Shown piece by piece: positions 11,167 to 23,596 of a stretch of 64,000 bases of DNA. Each line of letters starts with the position of its first letter. The first letter of the stretch is position 1. The stretch spans positions 1 to 64,000 of the forward strand of contig OZ251246.1 in assembly GCA_965240325.2 (NCBI GenBank), given 5' to 3'. The notes below the pieces were generated by a model, which saw only the letters and a list, made by a program, of their open reading frames with translations, was not told the origin of the DNA and ran no database searches. The position numbers and the translations under genes are program-made. This stretch comes from Rebecca billardiae RCC1528 (taxonomy: Eukaryota > Haptophyta).

Positions 11167-14100
11167 CTAGTCGCTCTCCTCCTCCGCCTCCTGGAGCCAC
11201 GTGACAAACGCGGCGGCGCCCTTGCGCGCGGCGACGTGCGCCGCCTTCGCCTCGGGGTGCGTCGCCGCGTTTCCGCCGAACGGCGTCCCGTACCACGCCA
11301 CGACCGCGCCCTCCTCCAGCACGTCCGCGTCGTACAGCCGCTTGAGGATCTGCGAGCCCTTGGGCGCGAGCTCGGCGCACTCGACCGAGACGAGCCGCTC
11401 GAGCGCGGCCAGCATGGCCGCCTGGCAGCGCGAGGGCTTGACGCCGCGCTCCTTGGCCGCGCCGAGCAGCGCCGCCGCCGCCTGCACGCGCGGCTTCTCC
11501 TTGAGCTGCGCGACGATCGAGCCGTCAAAGATGCCCTGCACCGAGCGCGCGCGGTGGGCGGCGCGGCGAGCGTGAGCGCGCGCGGCGCGGCGCGGCGCGG
11601 CGCGGCGCGGCGGCGCGGCGCACCCGCATCGCCGTGCCGATGACCTCGTCGGTCTGCAGCCCCTCGCCCACGCCGAGGGCGAGCGCGTCGCGGCACGCCT
11701 CGCGCAGCCCGCGCTTCGCCTCCGCGCCCTCCGCCTGCGCCGCCGCGCACCGCACACCCGCGTCGAGCGCAGCGCGCACGCGCGCGCCCACGGCCGCGGC
11801 CGAGGGCGGCGCGGCGCCGAGCGTCGCGAGCCGCATCGTGCGCATCGACAGGAAGACGGCGCGGCCGTCGCGGCGGAGGCGGCCGAGGAACTGCTGGTGG
11901 TCCTCCCACGAGAGCGCGGCGCCGAGCTCCTCCGTCATGATCAGCGTGTCCACCGCCACCGAGTCCGTGCCGTACACCGACGAGTAGTCCACGACCACCG
12001 TGTGGATCGGCGGCAGCCGCGCGGCAAACGCGCGCTCGGGCGCGTGCAGCAGCGTCTGCGTGTACAGGCGCGCGACGAGCGGCTCGGTGCCCTCGGAGGC
12101 GGCGTACGCGACGCCGGCGGAGAGCATGAGCAGCGTCGCGTCGTCCACGCCCTCCGCCTCCTCCAAGTCCACCAGCAGCCCCTGCCGCAGCCGCAGCCGC
12201 GTGTCCGCGCCGGCCGCGCCCGCGTCCTCGGGCGCGTCGTCCGCGTCGGTCTTGCGCGAGCGCTCGCGCTCCTTGTCGGAGAGCTTGGCGGCGCCGCGCA
12301 GCTCGGACTTCTTGCCCTTGAGGGCGTGCAGCCGCTCGGTCCACGCGTCCGCGTCGGCCGCGCCCGCGAGCTGCAGCGCGAGCTCGCGCGGCCGCACCGT
12401 CGCCACCATCGTCACCCCCGTGCTCGACAGCGCGCCCACGAGCCCGCCCGGCCGGCGCGCCTTTGTCGTCGGGTCGAGCGTCGCCAGCTTGCGCGCCGGC
12501 TCGTCCCACGCGGCCCTGCGGCGGCGGGGGCGGGGCGGCGGCGGGGCGCGCGCGTGAAGGGGCTGGGCGGGTGGCGCGCGGGCGCGTACGCGCGCGCGCG
12601 CGCGCGCGCACCGGAGCGTGGCGAAGCGCTGCGCGGTGAGCGAGGCCAGCGCCTCCTCGCACGCCTCGCGCGCGCCGCGCAGCGAGTCGTGCAACGCCAT
12701 CCAGCTCGAGGCGGCGCGCGCCGCCTCGTCCGCGTCGTCGGCGGCGGCGGCGGCGGCGGTCGAGTCGGGCGGGGCGTCGTCGGCGTCGGCGAGGGCGAGG
12801 AGCTGCGCCGCGTGCTTGGGCGTGAGGTGGCGCAGCAGCAGGCTCGTGCGCAGCGAGCCGCGCTGCGACGCCGCGTCGGCGAGCTCGCCTGCGCCGCGCG
12901 GCGCGCGCGCGCGAGCGAGTCAGCCAGCGCGCCGCCGGCGCCGGCGCGGCGCGCGCGCGCGCGCGCGCGCGCGGTGCGCACCCCAGTCGCGCACGAGGCG
13001 CAGCAGCGAGACGGGCGCGAGCGTGTCCGCCGCGCGGTCGAGCAGCGCGAGCTGCGCGGTGGGCAGCTCGTACGGCGGCAGCGCGATCGTCGAGCGCACG
13101 GCCGCGCGCCCGCCGCCGTACCACCACTTGGGCAGCGCGCCCCAGCTGCCGAGCGTCGCCGAGGCGAGCACGGTGGTGGCGGGCGCGTGCCGCATGATCG
13201 AGGCGACGGCGGCGGCGACGCGGCCGTTGAGGTGCACGCCCATGTTGGGCTCGTCAAGGTAGAGCACCAGCGAGTCCGGGTGGCACGCGTGCCCGGCCCC
13301 AAACTTGCCCGCCGCCGCGTCGGAGAGCAGCGCGGCCGTCGCCCAAATGTCTGCGATGATCACGGCGGGGCGGCCGCGGCCGCGGTCCGCGTTCTGAGCG
13401 CCGTTGTGCGCGGCGAGCGCGAGCTGGTCGGCGATGGGCCCGGAGCCCGCCGAGCCGTCCTTGGCCTTCTTCGTGCGCACCGAGTACGGGCGGCGCACCT
13501 GCACCGCGCGCGGCGCGGGCGAGGGCGTGTCAGGGCGTGCGCCGCGCGCCGCGCCGCGCGCGGCGGCGGCGGCGGCGGCGGCGGGCTTACCTGGAATGCC
13601 GACGCGGCGCCGTCCGCGGCCGCGGCCGTCCAGTAGACGAGGCGGTGCGCCTCGCACTGCACGCCCACCGCCTTGAGCACCTGCGCGGCGCCGCGCGTGG
13701 AGGGGGAGGGGGGAAGGGTCAGACGGGTGCGCGCACCCAGCACACACCGCGGCGCAGGCACACACACACACACACACACACCTGCTTTGTCGGCACGGTG
13801 TACAGCAGACACGCGCTCGGGTGCGCGCGCTGCAGCAGCTGCATGCCGAGCATGAGCGCCGTGAACGTCTTGCCCGAGCCGGTGGGCGTGGAGAGCACGA
13901 GGTGCAGCGGCAGGTGCGCGCCGCCCGACGCCGCCACGTGCGTGAGCTGCGCGTCCACCATGTCGAGCAGCACCTGCTGATGCCGGTACCGCATCGGCCG
14001 GCCCAGCAACGTGCCGCGGTTGGCGGAGGTGAGGGCAGTGTGCGCGGCGTCGCGGCGCGCGGAGGCGGGCGCGGCGCGCCACGCGGCCTCGCCCGCGGCC

Positions 14101-15633
14101 CAGAGCAGCGAGCCCGGCCCCGTCGCCGCCGCGTACTTGCGCAGCAGCAGCAGGTCCGCCGCCCGCCCGCCCTCCACCGCCTCGAGCCAGCGGCCAAGCA
14201 ACGCCGCCTGCGCCGGCCCGGCCGCGCCCTTGAGCGCGTCGAGCGCGGCGGCGCGCTTCTGTTTGTCGAGCTCGGCCTTGCGCGGCTTGTCCTTGCGCGC
14301 CTCGGCGAGCTCGGGCTCGAAGCACGCCTTGAGCACCTCCTTCGGCGCGCGCGCGTCGCGCAGCGGGAACAGCGCCTCGAACAGCCGCGTGCGCGCCGCG
14401 CCGCTCGGGTCGGCGAGCGCGGACGCGGCGGCCTCGGCGGCGGCGTCGTCGTCCGCGCCGCCGCCGCCGCCCGCCGAGATTGCAATCTCGGCGGGGTTGG
14501 AGAGGTCGACGTACGGCGCGATCTCGCCCATCAGCCGGAACGCCGGCGCGCCCTTCGCCGCCGCCACCACGTCCTTGTTGTCGATCTCCGCCCAGTCCTC
14601 CGCCGAGAGCGACGAGCCGGTGTCGATCATCAGCTTGACGCCGCCCACGTGCGCGACCGCGGCGGCGGAAGCTTCGGCCGAAGCTTCGGGGCCGTCGGTG
14701 GCGGCGAGGGCGGTGCGCGCGTCGGACGCGGCCGCCTCGGAGGCGAGCAGCGCCGCCGCCGCCTCCGCCTCCGCCGCGTCCGCCGCCGCCACCGCCGCCG
14801 CCGCCTCGGCCGCCGCGCCGTCCGCGTCGTCCAGCGAGGCGGCGAGCGGCGGCGCGCGCGGCGGCACCGTCGCGGGCGCGAGCGCGGCGGGCTCGTGCGG
14901 CGGCGCGGAGAGGAGGAGCTCGCGGCAGAGCGCGAGGTCGTGCGCGCCGCGCGCCGACGCGAGGAGCAGCGCGTGCGCCGCCACCACGTCGCGCGCCACG
15001 CTCGCGTGCGCCGCGCCCGGCGCGAGCGCGTGCGCGCCCGCCGGGCCGACGCGCGCGCCGCCCGCGCCGAGCGCGGCGGCGAGCGCATCGTAGCACGCGG
15101 CGGCGTCGGCGCCGGGCGGCAGCGCGGCGAGCTCGGGCGCGAGCGCGAGCGCCGCGCCGTCGTACGGCGCCACCGCCACGCCCGGCGCGTCCACCTCCGG
15201 CGCGAACCAGCCGCCCGCCGCCGGCGCCGAGATTGCAATCTCGGCGGCGGCCGGCTCGGCGGCCGGCGGCGGCGCGGCGGCGCGCGCGCGCGCGGCGGCG
15301 AGGGCGGCGGCGTGCGCGGCGGGCGGCGCGTCGACCATGCAGCGCAGCGCGCCGGCGCTCCCGTCCCACTCGTACACCGGCAGCGGCCCCGCCAGCTCGC
15401 CGCCGCCCGCCGCCGAGCCGTGCGCGCCGAGCGCGGCGCGCGGCGGGTCGGCGCGCAGCGCGGCCGCGTACGCTGCGCCGCGCGCGCCGCGCAGCACGCG
15501 CGCGGCGTGCGCGCCGGCGGCGGCGGCGTCGGGCGCGGTGTCGCGCGCGTCGGCGACCGCCGCGTCGAGCGCGCCCGCGCCCGCCGCCGACGCGAAGCCC
15601 GACGCCACCGCGTCGAGCAGCGCGCGCGGGCAC

Positions 15634-15668
<35 letters not shown>

Positions 15669-16761
15669 CGCGGCGGGCAGCGGCGGCGGCGCGGCGGGCG
15701 GCGCGGCGGCCGCGGCGGCCGCGGCGGCGGCGAGCACGCCGATCGCGCCGCGCAGCGCGCCGAGCTCCTTCTCGCCCACCTCCGACGGCGGCACGCGCAG
15801 CGTCCCTTCGAAGAAGGCGCGCGGCGGCACGGCGGGCGCGCCGCCCAGCCCGGCCTCGGAGAGCCACTGACCTGCGGCGAGCGCGGGCGAGCGCACGGCG
15901 GGCGGGCGCGGCGCGCCGCGCGGGCGGCCGCCGCCGTAGAGCGCGGCGACGGCGTAGCGCAGCTCGGGGCCCACCGCGCCGCGCGCGTGCGGGCACCACC
16001 GCCGGCGCAGCGCGCCCCAGCACGCCGCCCCCTGCCACACGTGCAGCGTCGCGCCGCCCGTGCAAGCCGCCACGTCCGACACCGTCGCGAGCCGCTCGGC
16101 GCCGAGGACGATGTACTCGGCGGAGGCGGAGAGGATGGCGAAGACGGGCGCGCTGCTGCGCGTCGCCTCGTGGTACGCGAGCAGCTCTGCGCGCGCGCGG
16201 CGGCGCGCGCGGCGGCGCGTGAGCGCGCGCGCGCGCGCAAGCGCGAGCGCGCGCGCGCGAGGGGCAAGCTGGGCGCGAGATTGCAATCTGGGCGCGGCGG
16301 CGCGCACCGGGCAGGTGGGCGAGGCCCGAGCCGGCGACGGTGGTGGGCCCGGCGGCGGGGGCGCGCCACTCCACGCCGAGCTCGGCGCACACCGCCGCGA
16401 GCGCCGCGTGCCCCGCCACCGCCTCGTCCTCCTCCGCGCCGTCGCGCGCGGCGCTCGCGGCGAGCCGCGCGCGCGCCTCGGCCGGCGCGGCGGCGCCGCC
16501 GGCGAAGACGACGAGCTCGAGGCCGGTGTCGCGCAGCGCGCGGAAGAAGTCGAGCAGCTCGAGGTACAGCACCCGCGCCGCCGCGTGCCCGTGCGCCGAG
16601 CGCCCGCGCGCGGGCGCGCACCGCTCGGCGCAGTGCGCGATCACGGCAGGGCCGTCGACGAGCAGCGCGCGCGCGGCGCGCGAGCGCGCCTGGCCGCGGG
16701 TGAGCGTGACGATGGTGGGGCGGACGTCGCGCTGGAACGCGGTGAGCAGCGCCTGCGCCAT
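11167..16761 (-). CDS. Large protein: PIN-like N terminus, SF2 helicase core, C-terminal W2 domain
   Basis: Seven exons (minus): 16308-16761, 13782-16186, 13591-13680, 12982-13498, 12612-12888, 11624-12515, 11167-11535; they sum to 5004 nt, 1667 aa. The start is MAQALLTAF at 16761. Residues 1-150 resemble a PIN/asteroid-type nuclease fold (LLVDGPAVIAH, then a hydrophobic helix and LELVVFAGG). Motif I is LSTPTGSGKTFTA (about residue 915), Ia LLYTVPTKQ, II LYLDEPNMG (about 1066), III LASATLG (about 1094), and VI QQFLGRLRRDG (about 1460). The last 120 residues match the W2/eIF5C pattern (ILKRLYDADVLEEGAVVAWYG, ending FVTWLQEAEEE). Helicase motif II is DEPN, not DEAD or DEVH. The residue 150-750 region is low complexity. 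It probably acts on RNA, perhaps linked to translation or decay, but that role is inferred from domains only. I could not assign it to a named helicase subfamily. Confidence 0.85.
13681..13781 (-). other. Intron 2 of the helicase gene with (TG)n donor side
   Basis: 101 bp. The donor runs straight into a GTGTGTGT tract (the CA run at 13759-13781 on the plus strand). The acceptor is GCGCAG. It splits the helicase between motif Ia TVPTKQ and VLKAVGVQCEAH. Confidence 0.8.
14470..15246. repeat. Palindrome copies in the helicase exon
   Basis: GAGATTGCAATCTC at 14476-14489 (perfect palindrome extends to 26 bp, 14470-14495) and at 15229-15242 (22 bp). Both are read as EIAIS in the helicase frame. 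Confidence 0.95.
16187..16307 (-). other. Intron 1 of the helicase gene with palindrome
   Basis: 121 bp, with GTGCGC donor at 16307 and GCGCAG acceptor. The AGATTGCAATCT core at 16278-16289 begins 18 nt after the donor; the rest is alternating GC. Confidence 0.8.
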
Positions 16762-17025
16762 TCGCTCCGCGTGCGCGCCGCCGTGCGCCCTGGGTCGCGC
16801 TGCGCGCCGGGTGGGTGTGGTGTGCGGCGGGCGGCTTTTGGGGGCTGCTCCCGCGCGGGACGCGATGCGGCCGCGCGCCGCTTGGAGACGTGGCGGTCCG
16901 GGCGCGTGGCCCGCTCGTGAGTCCGGAACTCTTTCTTTCCTTTTGTCGCGCGGGCTTTTATTTCGATCCAATTCTGCTACTACTGCTGAATGATTAATGG
17001 CGGCTATTCATTTCTTGCTCTCGTA
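16762..17025 (-). promoter_or_regulatory. Helicase promoter and AI-2E gene 3' flank
   Basis: This 264-bp spacer lies between two head-to-tail minus genes. AATAAA on the minus strand at 16957-16962 lies about 64 nt after the AI-2E stop and is a good poly(A) signal candidate. No TATA box is evident close to the helicase start. Confidence 0.5.
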
Positions 17026-17237
17026 TCAGCGCGCGAGCGCGAGCTTGGCCGGGCTGGCGGGCTTGGACGAGCCGGCCGCGGCCGCGCACGAGGAGGGCGC
17101 GCGGCGGAGCGCGCGGCGCTCGTCGTCGGCGTCCTCGTCCTCCTCCGACGCGCCGTCCACGTCGTCGTCCGCGCCGCCCGAGCCGCCGCTGTACTCGCCG
17201 CCGAGCCGCACCGCGCCGTCCGAGCCCGAGCCGCCGC

Positions 17238-17286
<49 letters not shown>

Positions 17287-18314
17287 CGCCGCCGCCGGGA
17301 CGTAGGCGCCGCTGAGCGCGGCGGCGATGGCGCGCGGCGAGCCGATGATCCCCGCCTCGCCGAGCTCGGCCCACAGCCCGCCGCTCGAGCGCCGACCCCG
17401 CCGCCCCGACCGCGGCAGCCTCCCGGACTCGAGGAACGCCGCGGCGGCCGGACCATATGGGTGCGGGTGCGTCGCGAGCGCAGACTTGCACACTGGACGC
17501 GGCGCGCGGCGGCGGCGCGCGGCGGCGGCGGCGCGCGGCGGCGGCGCGCGGCGGGGGCGCGCGAGAGGCGGCTCGGTGAGCGGCGGCGCGTGCGCGGCGG
17601 CGCGAGCGAGCGGCGGCGGCGCGGTGGTGCTGCGGCGGCGCGCACCCGAGATGAGCGGCACCGCCAGCGCCATCCCGGAGCCGCCCCACAGCGTGCCAAA
17701 GGCGGCCAGCCCGACAACAATGGCCGCCGGGTGGAGCGTCATTGCGCGCGCCATGAACACCTGCTCGACGCAGTTGTCGACGACGAGGTGCATGGCGGCG
17801 GTGGAGAGGGTGAGCGCGAGGAGGCGCACGCCGGTGGTGCCCGGGTCCGCCATCGCGAGCGGCAGCGGCAGCACGATCGCGATCGCCGAGCCTGCGCGGC
17901 GGCGGCGCGGCGGCGCGGCGGCGCGGCGGCGCGGCTCGCGGCGGTCAGCCGCGCGCGCGCCCGCGCGAGATTGCAATCTCGGCCGCGGCGCGCACCGGCG
18001 ATGGGGATCCAGTTGAGCCAGAAGACGAGGAGGCCGACGACGGGCCAGAGCGGCACGGCGAACCCCGCGCAGATCGCCGCCGCGCCCACCGCCTTCCCCA
18101 GGCAGATCAGAAGCTTCCATCGAACGTAAGTCGAAGCCTGCCGCTGCCACGACGGCGGCGCGGCGGCGCCCGCCGACGCGGAGCGGTGCCGCAGTGGGCG
18201 CAGCGCCGCCGCGGCGGCGGCGGCGGCGGTGGGGTTGGGCGCGGGGTGGTGCGGCGGCGCGGGGAGGCCCTTGGCGCCGCGCTCCGCCGCGCCGGCCGCG
18301 CCCTCCTCCTCCTC

Positions 18315-18345
<31 letters not shown>

Positions 18346-19460
18346 CCCGGCGGCGGCGAGTGCAGCGGCGCCCAGCGCGCGCCGCCGCCGCCGCCGCCGG
18401 GCCGCGGCGGCGGCGCGGGCGAGCGCGCCGCCGCCGCGGCCGCGGCCGCGTCGTCGCCCGGCGGCGCGGGGCCGATGAGGAAGAGCCAGAGGACGACGAC
18501 GACGAGCGCCGACGAGACGAAGCCGAGCACGCCGCCGAGCAGCCCGCCCACCACCTGCGCCGACGCGAGCTGCGAGAGCGCCGCGTCGAGCAAGCCGTCG
18601 AGCTCCAGGTAGCGGTCGTATCCGCGCGCCGCGTACCACGCGCGGAAAGTCCGGACGCCCTCGCCGACGTGGGCGGCGTACTGGTCGGCGTTGGAGAGGA
18701 AGTCGGAGACGGCGGAGAGCGTGAGCAGCACCACGCCCGCCACCGCGCCGAGGCACACGCACAGCGTGCCCACCACCGCGAGCGGGCGCGGCAGCCCGCG
18801 CGCCGCCGCGCTCTCGACGAGCGGCTCGAGCATGATTTTCAATAAAAGCGCGAGCAGCAGCAATTTTAAAATCCCCTGGAAGTACCACAGCGCAAACCCG
18901 GCGGCGACGAGCGCAATCACGCCGAGCGCGATCGGGACGAAGCGGCCCTCGAGGCGCTCGGCGCTCGGCGCGGAGGCGTGCGCGCCGCCGCCGCACCCGC
19001 CGCCGCCGCCACCGCGCGCGCCGCCGCCGCACCCGCCGCCGCCGCCGCCGCCGGGCGAGTGCGGCGAGATGGGCGCGCGCAGCGCGTGCTGCGCGCCGCC
19101 GCCGGGCCGCTCGCGCGTGCGCGCGCGCAGCGGCGGCGCGTCGGCGCCGCCGGGCGCGGCCTGCGCGCGCACCGCGCGCTCGAGCGCCTCCGCGTCGAGC
19201 AGCACCCACTCCGCCCCGCCGCTCGCGCCGCCGTACCCGCCGGGCGCGCCGCCGCCGAGATTGCCATCTCGCGCCTCGACGTACGCGCTCGGGTGCGCGC
19301 CCGCGGCGGCGCGGAGCGCGCGCGCGGCGGCGCGGTGGTCGGCGCGGCCGGCGGCGTCGCGCGAGACCGCCAGGCGCACGCGGCGCAGCGCCGCGCCCTC
19401 GTCCACCTCGAGCAGCGTGCGCACCACGCACGGCGGCGGCGCGGGCGGCGGCGCCGCCAT
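17026..19460 (-). CDS. AI-2E/PerM-family membrane permease
   Basis: Three exons (minus), 17996-19460, 17646-17891 and 17026-17492, sum to 2178 nt, 725 aa. The start is MAAPPPAPPPCVVRTLLE at 19460. The middle and C-terminal regions match the AI-2E transporter (UPF0118) family: paired helices FVPIALGVIALVAAGFALWY and LLLLALLLKIMLEPLVE, then a long loop, VFWLNWIPIAGSAIAIV across intron 1, VDNCVEQVFMARAMTLHPA, and FGTLWGGSGMALAVPLIS. The family is common in bacteria and also known in algae and plants; transport of small solutes or ions is likely, with substrate unknown. The N-terminal 150 residues and a Gly/Ala/Glu-rich insertion between helices are specific to this protein. The C terminus has an 11-Asp run. 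Ordinary spliceosomal introns argue against recent bacterial contamination. Confidence 0.85.
17892..17995 (-). other. Intron 1 of the AI-2E gene with palindrome
   Basis: 104 bp, GTGCGC donor at 17995. The core palindrome at 17968-17979 starts 16 nt downstream of the donor. The acceptor is GCGCAG. Confidence 0.8.
19257..19270. repeat. Near-copy of the palindrome in AI-2E exon 1
   Basis: GAGATTGCCATCTC differs by one base and is read as RDGNL. It may be a decayed copy. Confidence 0.75.
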
Positions 19461-19940
19461 CGGAAGAGGGCCGCCCGCCCTTTCCTTCCGGGAGGTCGTC
19501 GGGCAACCGCGCCCGCCGCCTTTTTCTATGAGCAGCAGGCAGCAGCAGTCTTTCGGCAGCGGTGCGCACCCAGGCATTGTCAGAGGAGAGAGAAGGGGCA
19601 GACGTATCCTCGAGGATCGGCGCGGGACTTGGAGGAAAACCATGTCTCAGCGGATCCTCGAGGATAGAACTTCGCCGGCTCCAGAGACTTGCGCGCAGTG
19701 ACGATGCTTGCTCGCCACCTCGCCTCCGCTTCGCAGCGGTTCCTGCAAGCTCTGCCCGGTTCACACAGCGCGTGTCCGCCCTCCCTCCGACGGTGCTCGG
19801 CTCAGCTCGACGAGACGACGACGACTCGCACCAGGCGGGCGAGGACTCGCACCAGGCGGACTCGCACCGGGCAACGCGCCGTGCCTGACCTGGTCGATCC
19901 TCGAGGTGGGGCCATCATGGGCGCGCGCCATGCCGCTTCA
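19461..19940. other. Upstream region of the AI-2E gene
   Basis: No gene seen. A CCTCGAGGATCGG / GGATCCTCGAGGATAG pair (19608-19665) and short CGCACCAGGCGGACTCG-like direct repeats (19827-19868) are present. The first resembles the edges of the minisatellite at 25.7 kb. Confidence 0.4.
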
Positions 19941-20345
19941 AGCCTGCGCCGTTGGGCATGCCATGGCGTGCACGAGCGGCGCACGCGTGGCTCGTGGCTC
20001 GCCGCTGCCTGCCGCTGCCTACCAGGCGAGCCGCTGGCCCTGATCGGCGCATCGACCCACCTCCTCGCGCCGCACGGCTCGCCGCGTACACACCGGTGGG
20101 CGCACAGGCGACGACAGTAAGCATGTCGCGACCGAGGGCGGCTCGCCGTGCGCGCGCCGCGCCCCCGTTTGTCTACCCGGCGGCGGCGCGCGGTACGGGC
20201 CGCCAGGGCGCGCGGTTGACCATCGGAACCGACTATCGCACGCAGCGCATTCGCGCTTTTCCACTGGCGAGCCACGCGCGCGCAGCGGAGCGAGAGCACG
20301 CCCCCGGCTTCACGCCGCCCGCACGGCGCAGCACCAGCATAGCTA
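19940..20345 (-). repeat. Inverted, diverged copy of the 211-bp satellite monomer
   Basis: Read on the minus strand, this segment follows the 21.3-21.64 kb sequence in order: a CCCTCGGTCGCG block, a GCTTACTGTCG block, a GGCGCGAGGAGGTGGG block, and CAGCGGCTCGCCTGGT. Divergence is moderate. With the array beginning near 21290 it forms an inverted pair around a ~0.95-kb spacer that holds the (TA)n tract. Confidence 0.7.
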
Positions 20346-21289
<944 letters not shown>

Positions 21290-22520
21290 GCTGGTAGGCT
21301 GGTAGGCTATGCTGGTACTGCGCCGCGACTAGGGGCATGCTCTCGCTACGCCGCGCGCGCGTGGCTCGTATGAACAAGCGAATGTGCCGCGTGCAATAGG
21401 CTGGTCCGATGGCTAATCGTGCGCCTGCGCGGCCCGTGCCGCGCGCCGCCGCCGGGGGAAAGAGGACGAATGAAAAATTGGCAGCGCGGCGTGCGCAAGG
21501 TGAGCCGCCCTCGGTCGCGCCATGCTTACAGTCGCCTGCGCGCCCGCCGGTGCGCCCGCGGCGAGCAACGCGGCGCGAGGAGGTGGGCCGATGCGCCCAG
21601 GGGAGCGGCTCGCCTGGTGGCCAGCGGCGAGCCACGTGCCGCTCGCGCGCCGCCCGTGCACGCCGCCGGGGGGACAAATGGATGTGGGCGCGGCGCGCGC
21701 GGTGTGAGCCCTGAGCCGCCCTCGGTCGCGCCACGCTTACCGTCACCTGCGCGCCCGCCGGTGCGCACGCGGCGCGCCAAGCGGCGCGAGGAGGCGGGCC
21801 GATGCGCCCAGGGGAGCGGCTCGCCTGGTGACCAGCGGCGAGCCACGTGCCGCGCGCGCGCCGCGGCGCCGCCGCCCGTGCGCGCCGCCGCGGGCACAAA
21901 TGGATGTGGGCGCGGCGCGCGCGATGTGAGCCCTGAGCCGCCCTCGGTCGCGCCACGCTTACCGTCACCTGCGCGCCCGCCGGTGCGCACGCGGCGCGCC
22001 AAGCGGCGCGAGGAGGCGGGCCGATGCGCCCAGGGGAGCGGCTCGCCTGGTGGCTAGCGGCGAGCCACGTGCCGCGCGCGCGCCGCCCGTGCGCGCCGCC
22101 GGGGGGACGAATGGATGTGGGCGCGGCGCGCGCGATGTGAGCCCTGAGCCGCCCTCGGTCGCGCCACGCTTACCGTCACCTGCGTGCCCGCCGGTGCGCA
22201 CGCGGCGCGCCAAGCGGCGCGAGGAGGCGGGCCGATGCGCCCAGGGGAGCGGCTCGCCTGGTGGCTAGCGGCGAGCCACGTGCCGCGCGCGCGCCGCCCG
22301 TGCGCGCCGCCGGGGGGACAAATGGATGTGGGCGCGGCGCGCGCGGTGTGAGCCCTGAGCCGCCCTCGGTCGCGCCACGCTTACCGTCACCTGCGCGCCC
22401 GCCGGTGCGCACGTGCTGCGCCAGGCGGCGCGAGGAGGCGGGCCGATGCGCCCAGGGCGAGCGGCTCGCCTGGTGGCCAGCGGCTAGCGCGAGCGGCGAG
22501 CCACGCGTGGTGCGCACGCC
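21290..22520 (+). repeat. Satellite array, period about 211-222 bp, about five monomers
   Basis: The junction GTGAGCCCTGAGCCGCC recurs at about 21701, 21923, 22134 and 22345 (steps 222, 211, 211). Each monomer contains TACCGTCACCTGCG, GGCGCGAGGAGGCGGG and GAGCGGCTCGCCTGGTG. The internal copies are nearly identical, while the outer ones are diverged, as expected for unequal exchange. Frames run through it on both strands but are repeat-driven. Confidence 0.9.
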
Positions 22521-23466
22521 GCCTGTGTGCCTCTTGCTGAGTTGCTGTGCGCACCGACTCATCCTTTGCGCCCACGCCCCGCAGCTCGTCCACCGGGCGC
22601 CTCGCCGCGCCGTGCGCTAGCTGCAGGTCAAAAGTGCCCGTGCCGCAGGTCGCGGCGCTCAGGCATGGCATCAGCTTCGCCAGTGGGTGCCAACGGTGCC
22701 GCGCGCAACGCCGAGCACGTAGGCAGCGCGTCGCCAAGACGGTGAGGCGCGCGACGGGCGCCTCCTCTATGCCCGCTGCCAGCACGTCGCAGAGCATGCG
22801 CGTGCTTGGCGCGACCGGCGCGACGAGTAGCAGCGCGCGCCCATCTCCAGCTCCAGCCAGCTCCGACGCAGCGTCTTGCCCGCATGCAGCACGATGCTGC
22901 GTGTGGCACTCGGGCCCGCCACTCATGCGCGCGCAGCAGCAGTGCTGGCAGCCTAGGCTCTGGCCGCCTGGCACATCGCACAGCCGCTGGCTCGTCTCGG
23001 GCAGGGTGCCTGGGCGCCCCCGCAGCACGCGCACAGTGCACGCCCCACTGCCCCACCGCCACCGACCAGCGAGCGCCCATCAACCCTACCCTAGTCCCTA
23101 CGCCCTCCGACGTTCGTCGTCCCTACCCTACCCCATCACCCGACCGAGCCGGGGCGCGGCTGCTACATACGCTCCGGCAAGCGCCACATAGTAAACGTCC
23201 CCCCGGAGGCAGCTCGGTAGTGTCGTCAATTATCGTCGACATACCATAACTACACGGAAGCGGGTGCGTCCCCCTCGGGATCCGGATTAAGCTCGGCACG
23301 CCTGCACCCCTAGCGTAGCAGCTGAGGACTTACCAGCATCGATTAAGTATCCCCTTACCGCAGGTTGCTTCTATGCTGGCTTATGAATGCAGTACTCACC
23401 GCCCCCCCGGAGGCAGCGCACCCCGCACGCTGCTGGTATTGATGCCTTGTACGGCGCCGTGCCGGG
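22521..23466. other. Gene-free spacer with short telomere-like stretch
   Basis: No gene called. CAACCCTACCCTAG at 23081-23094 and CCCTACCCTACCCC near 23121-23135 resemble degenerate telomeric repeats. A C7-run GCCCCCCCGGAGGCAGC lies near 23401. Confidence 0.4.
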
Positions 23467-23517
23467 CTAGTCCGGAAATAACGGCACGCCGACGGCGCGC
23501 CGTTATTTCCGGACTAG
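23467..23517. repeat. Perfect 19-bp inverted repeat with 13-nt loop
   Basis: The left arm 23467-23485 (CTAGTCCGGAAATAACGGC) is exactly complementary to 23499-23517. The GC-rich loop could itself partly pair. It lies about 80 bp upstream of the candidate first exon of the next locus. It could be a hairpin, a small foldback remnant or a binding site. Confidence 0.9.
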
Positions 23518-23596
23518 TCGTCCGGCAACCCCGAACCCGCGCGTTTGATTTTGAAGGACTACCACCCGCAGACGCAGCTCGTCATCATCGGCCGCG

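Noticed and set aside
13821-16703. A 960-codon plus-strand frame opposite the helicase gene
   Set aside because: Antisense shadow; the helicase motifs on the minus strand are unambiguous.
17026-19460. Bacterial contamination suggested by the AI-2E family
   Set aside because: The gene has two spliceosomal introns with the window's typical splice sites and shares its palindrome.
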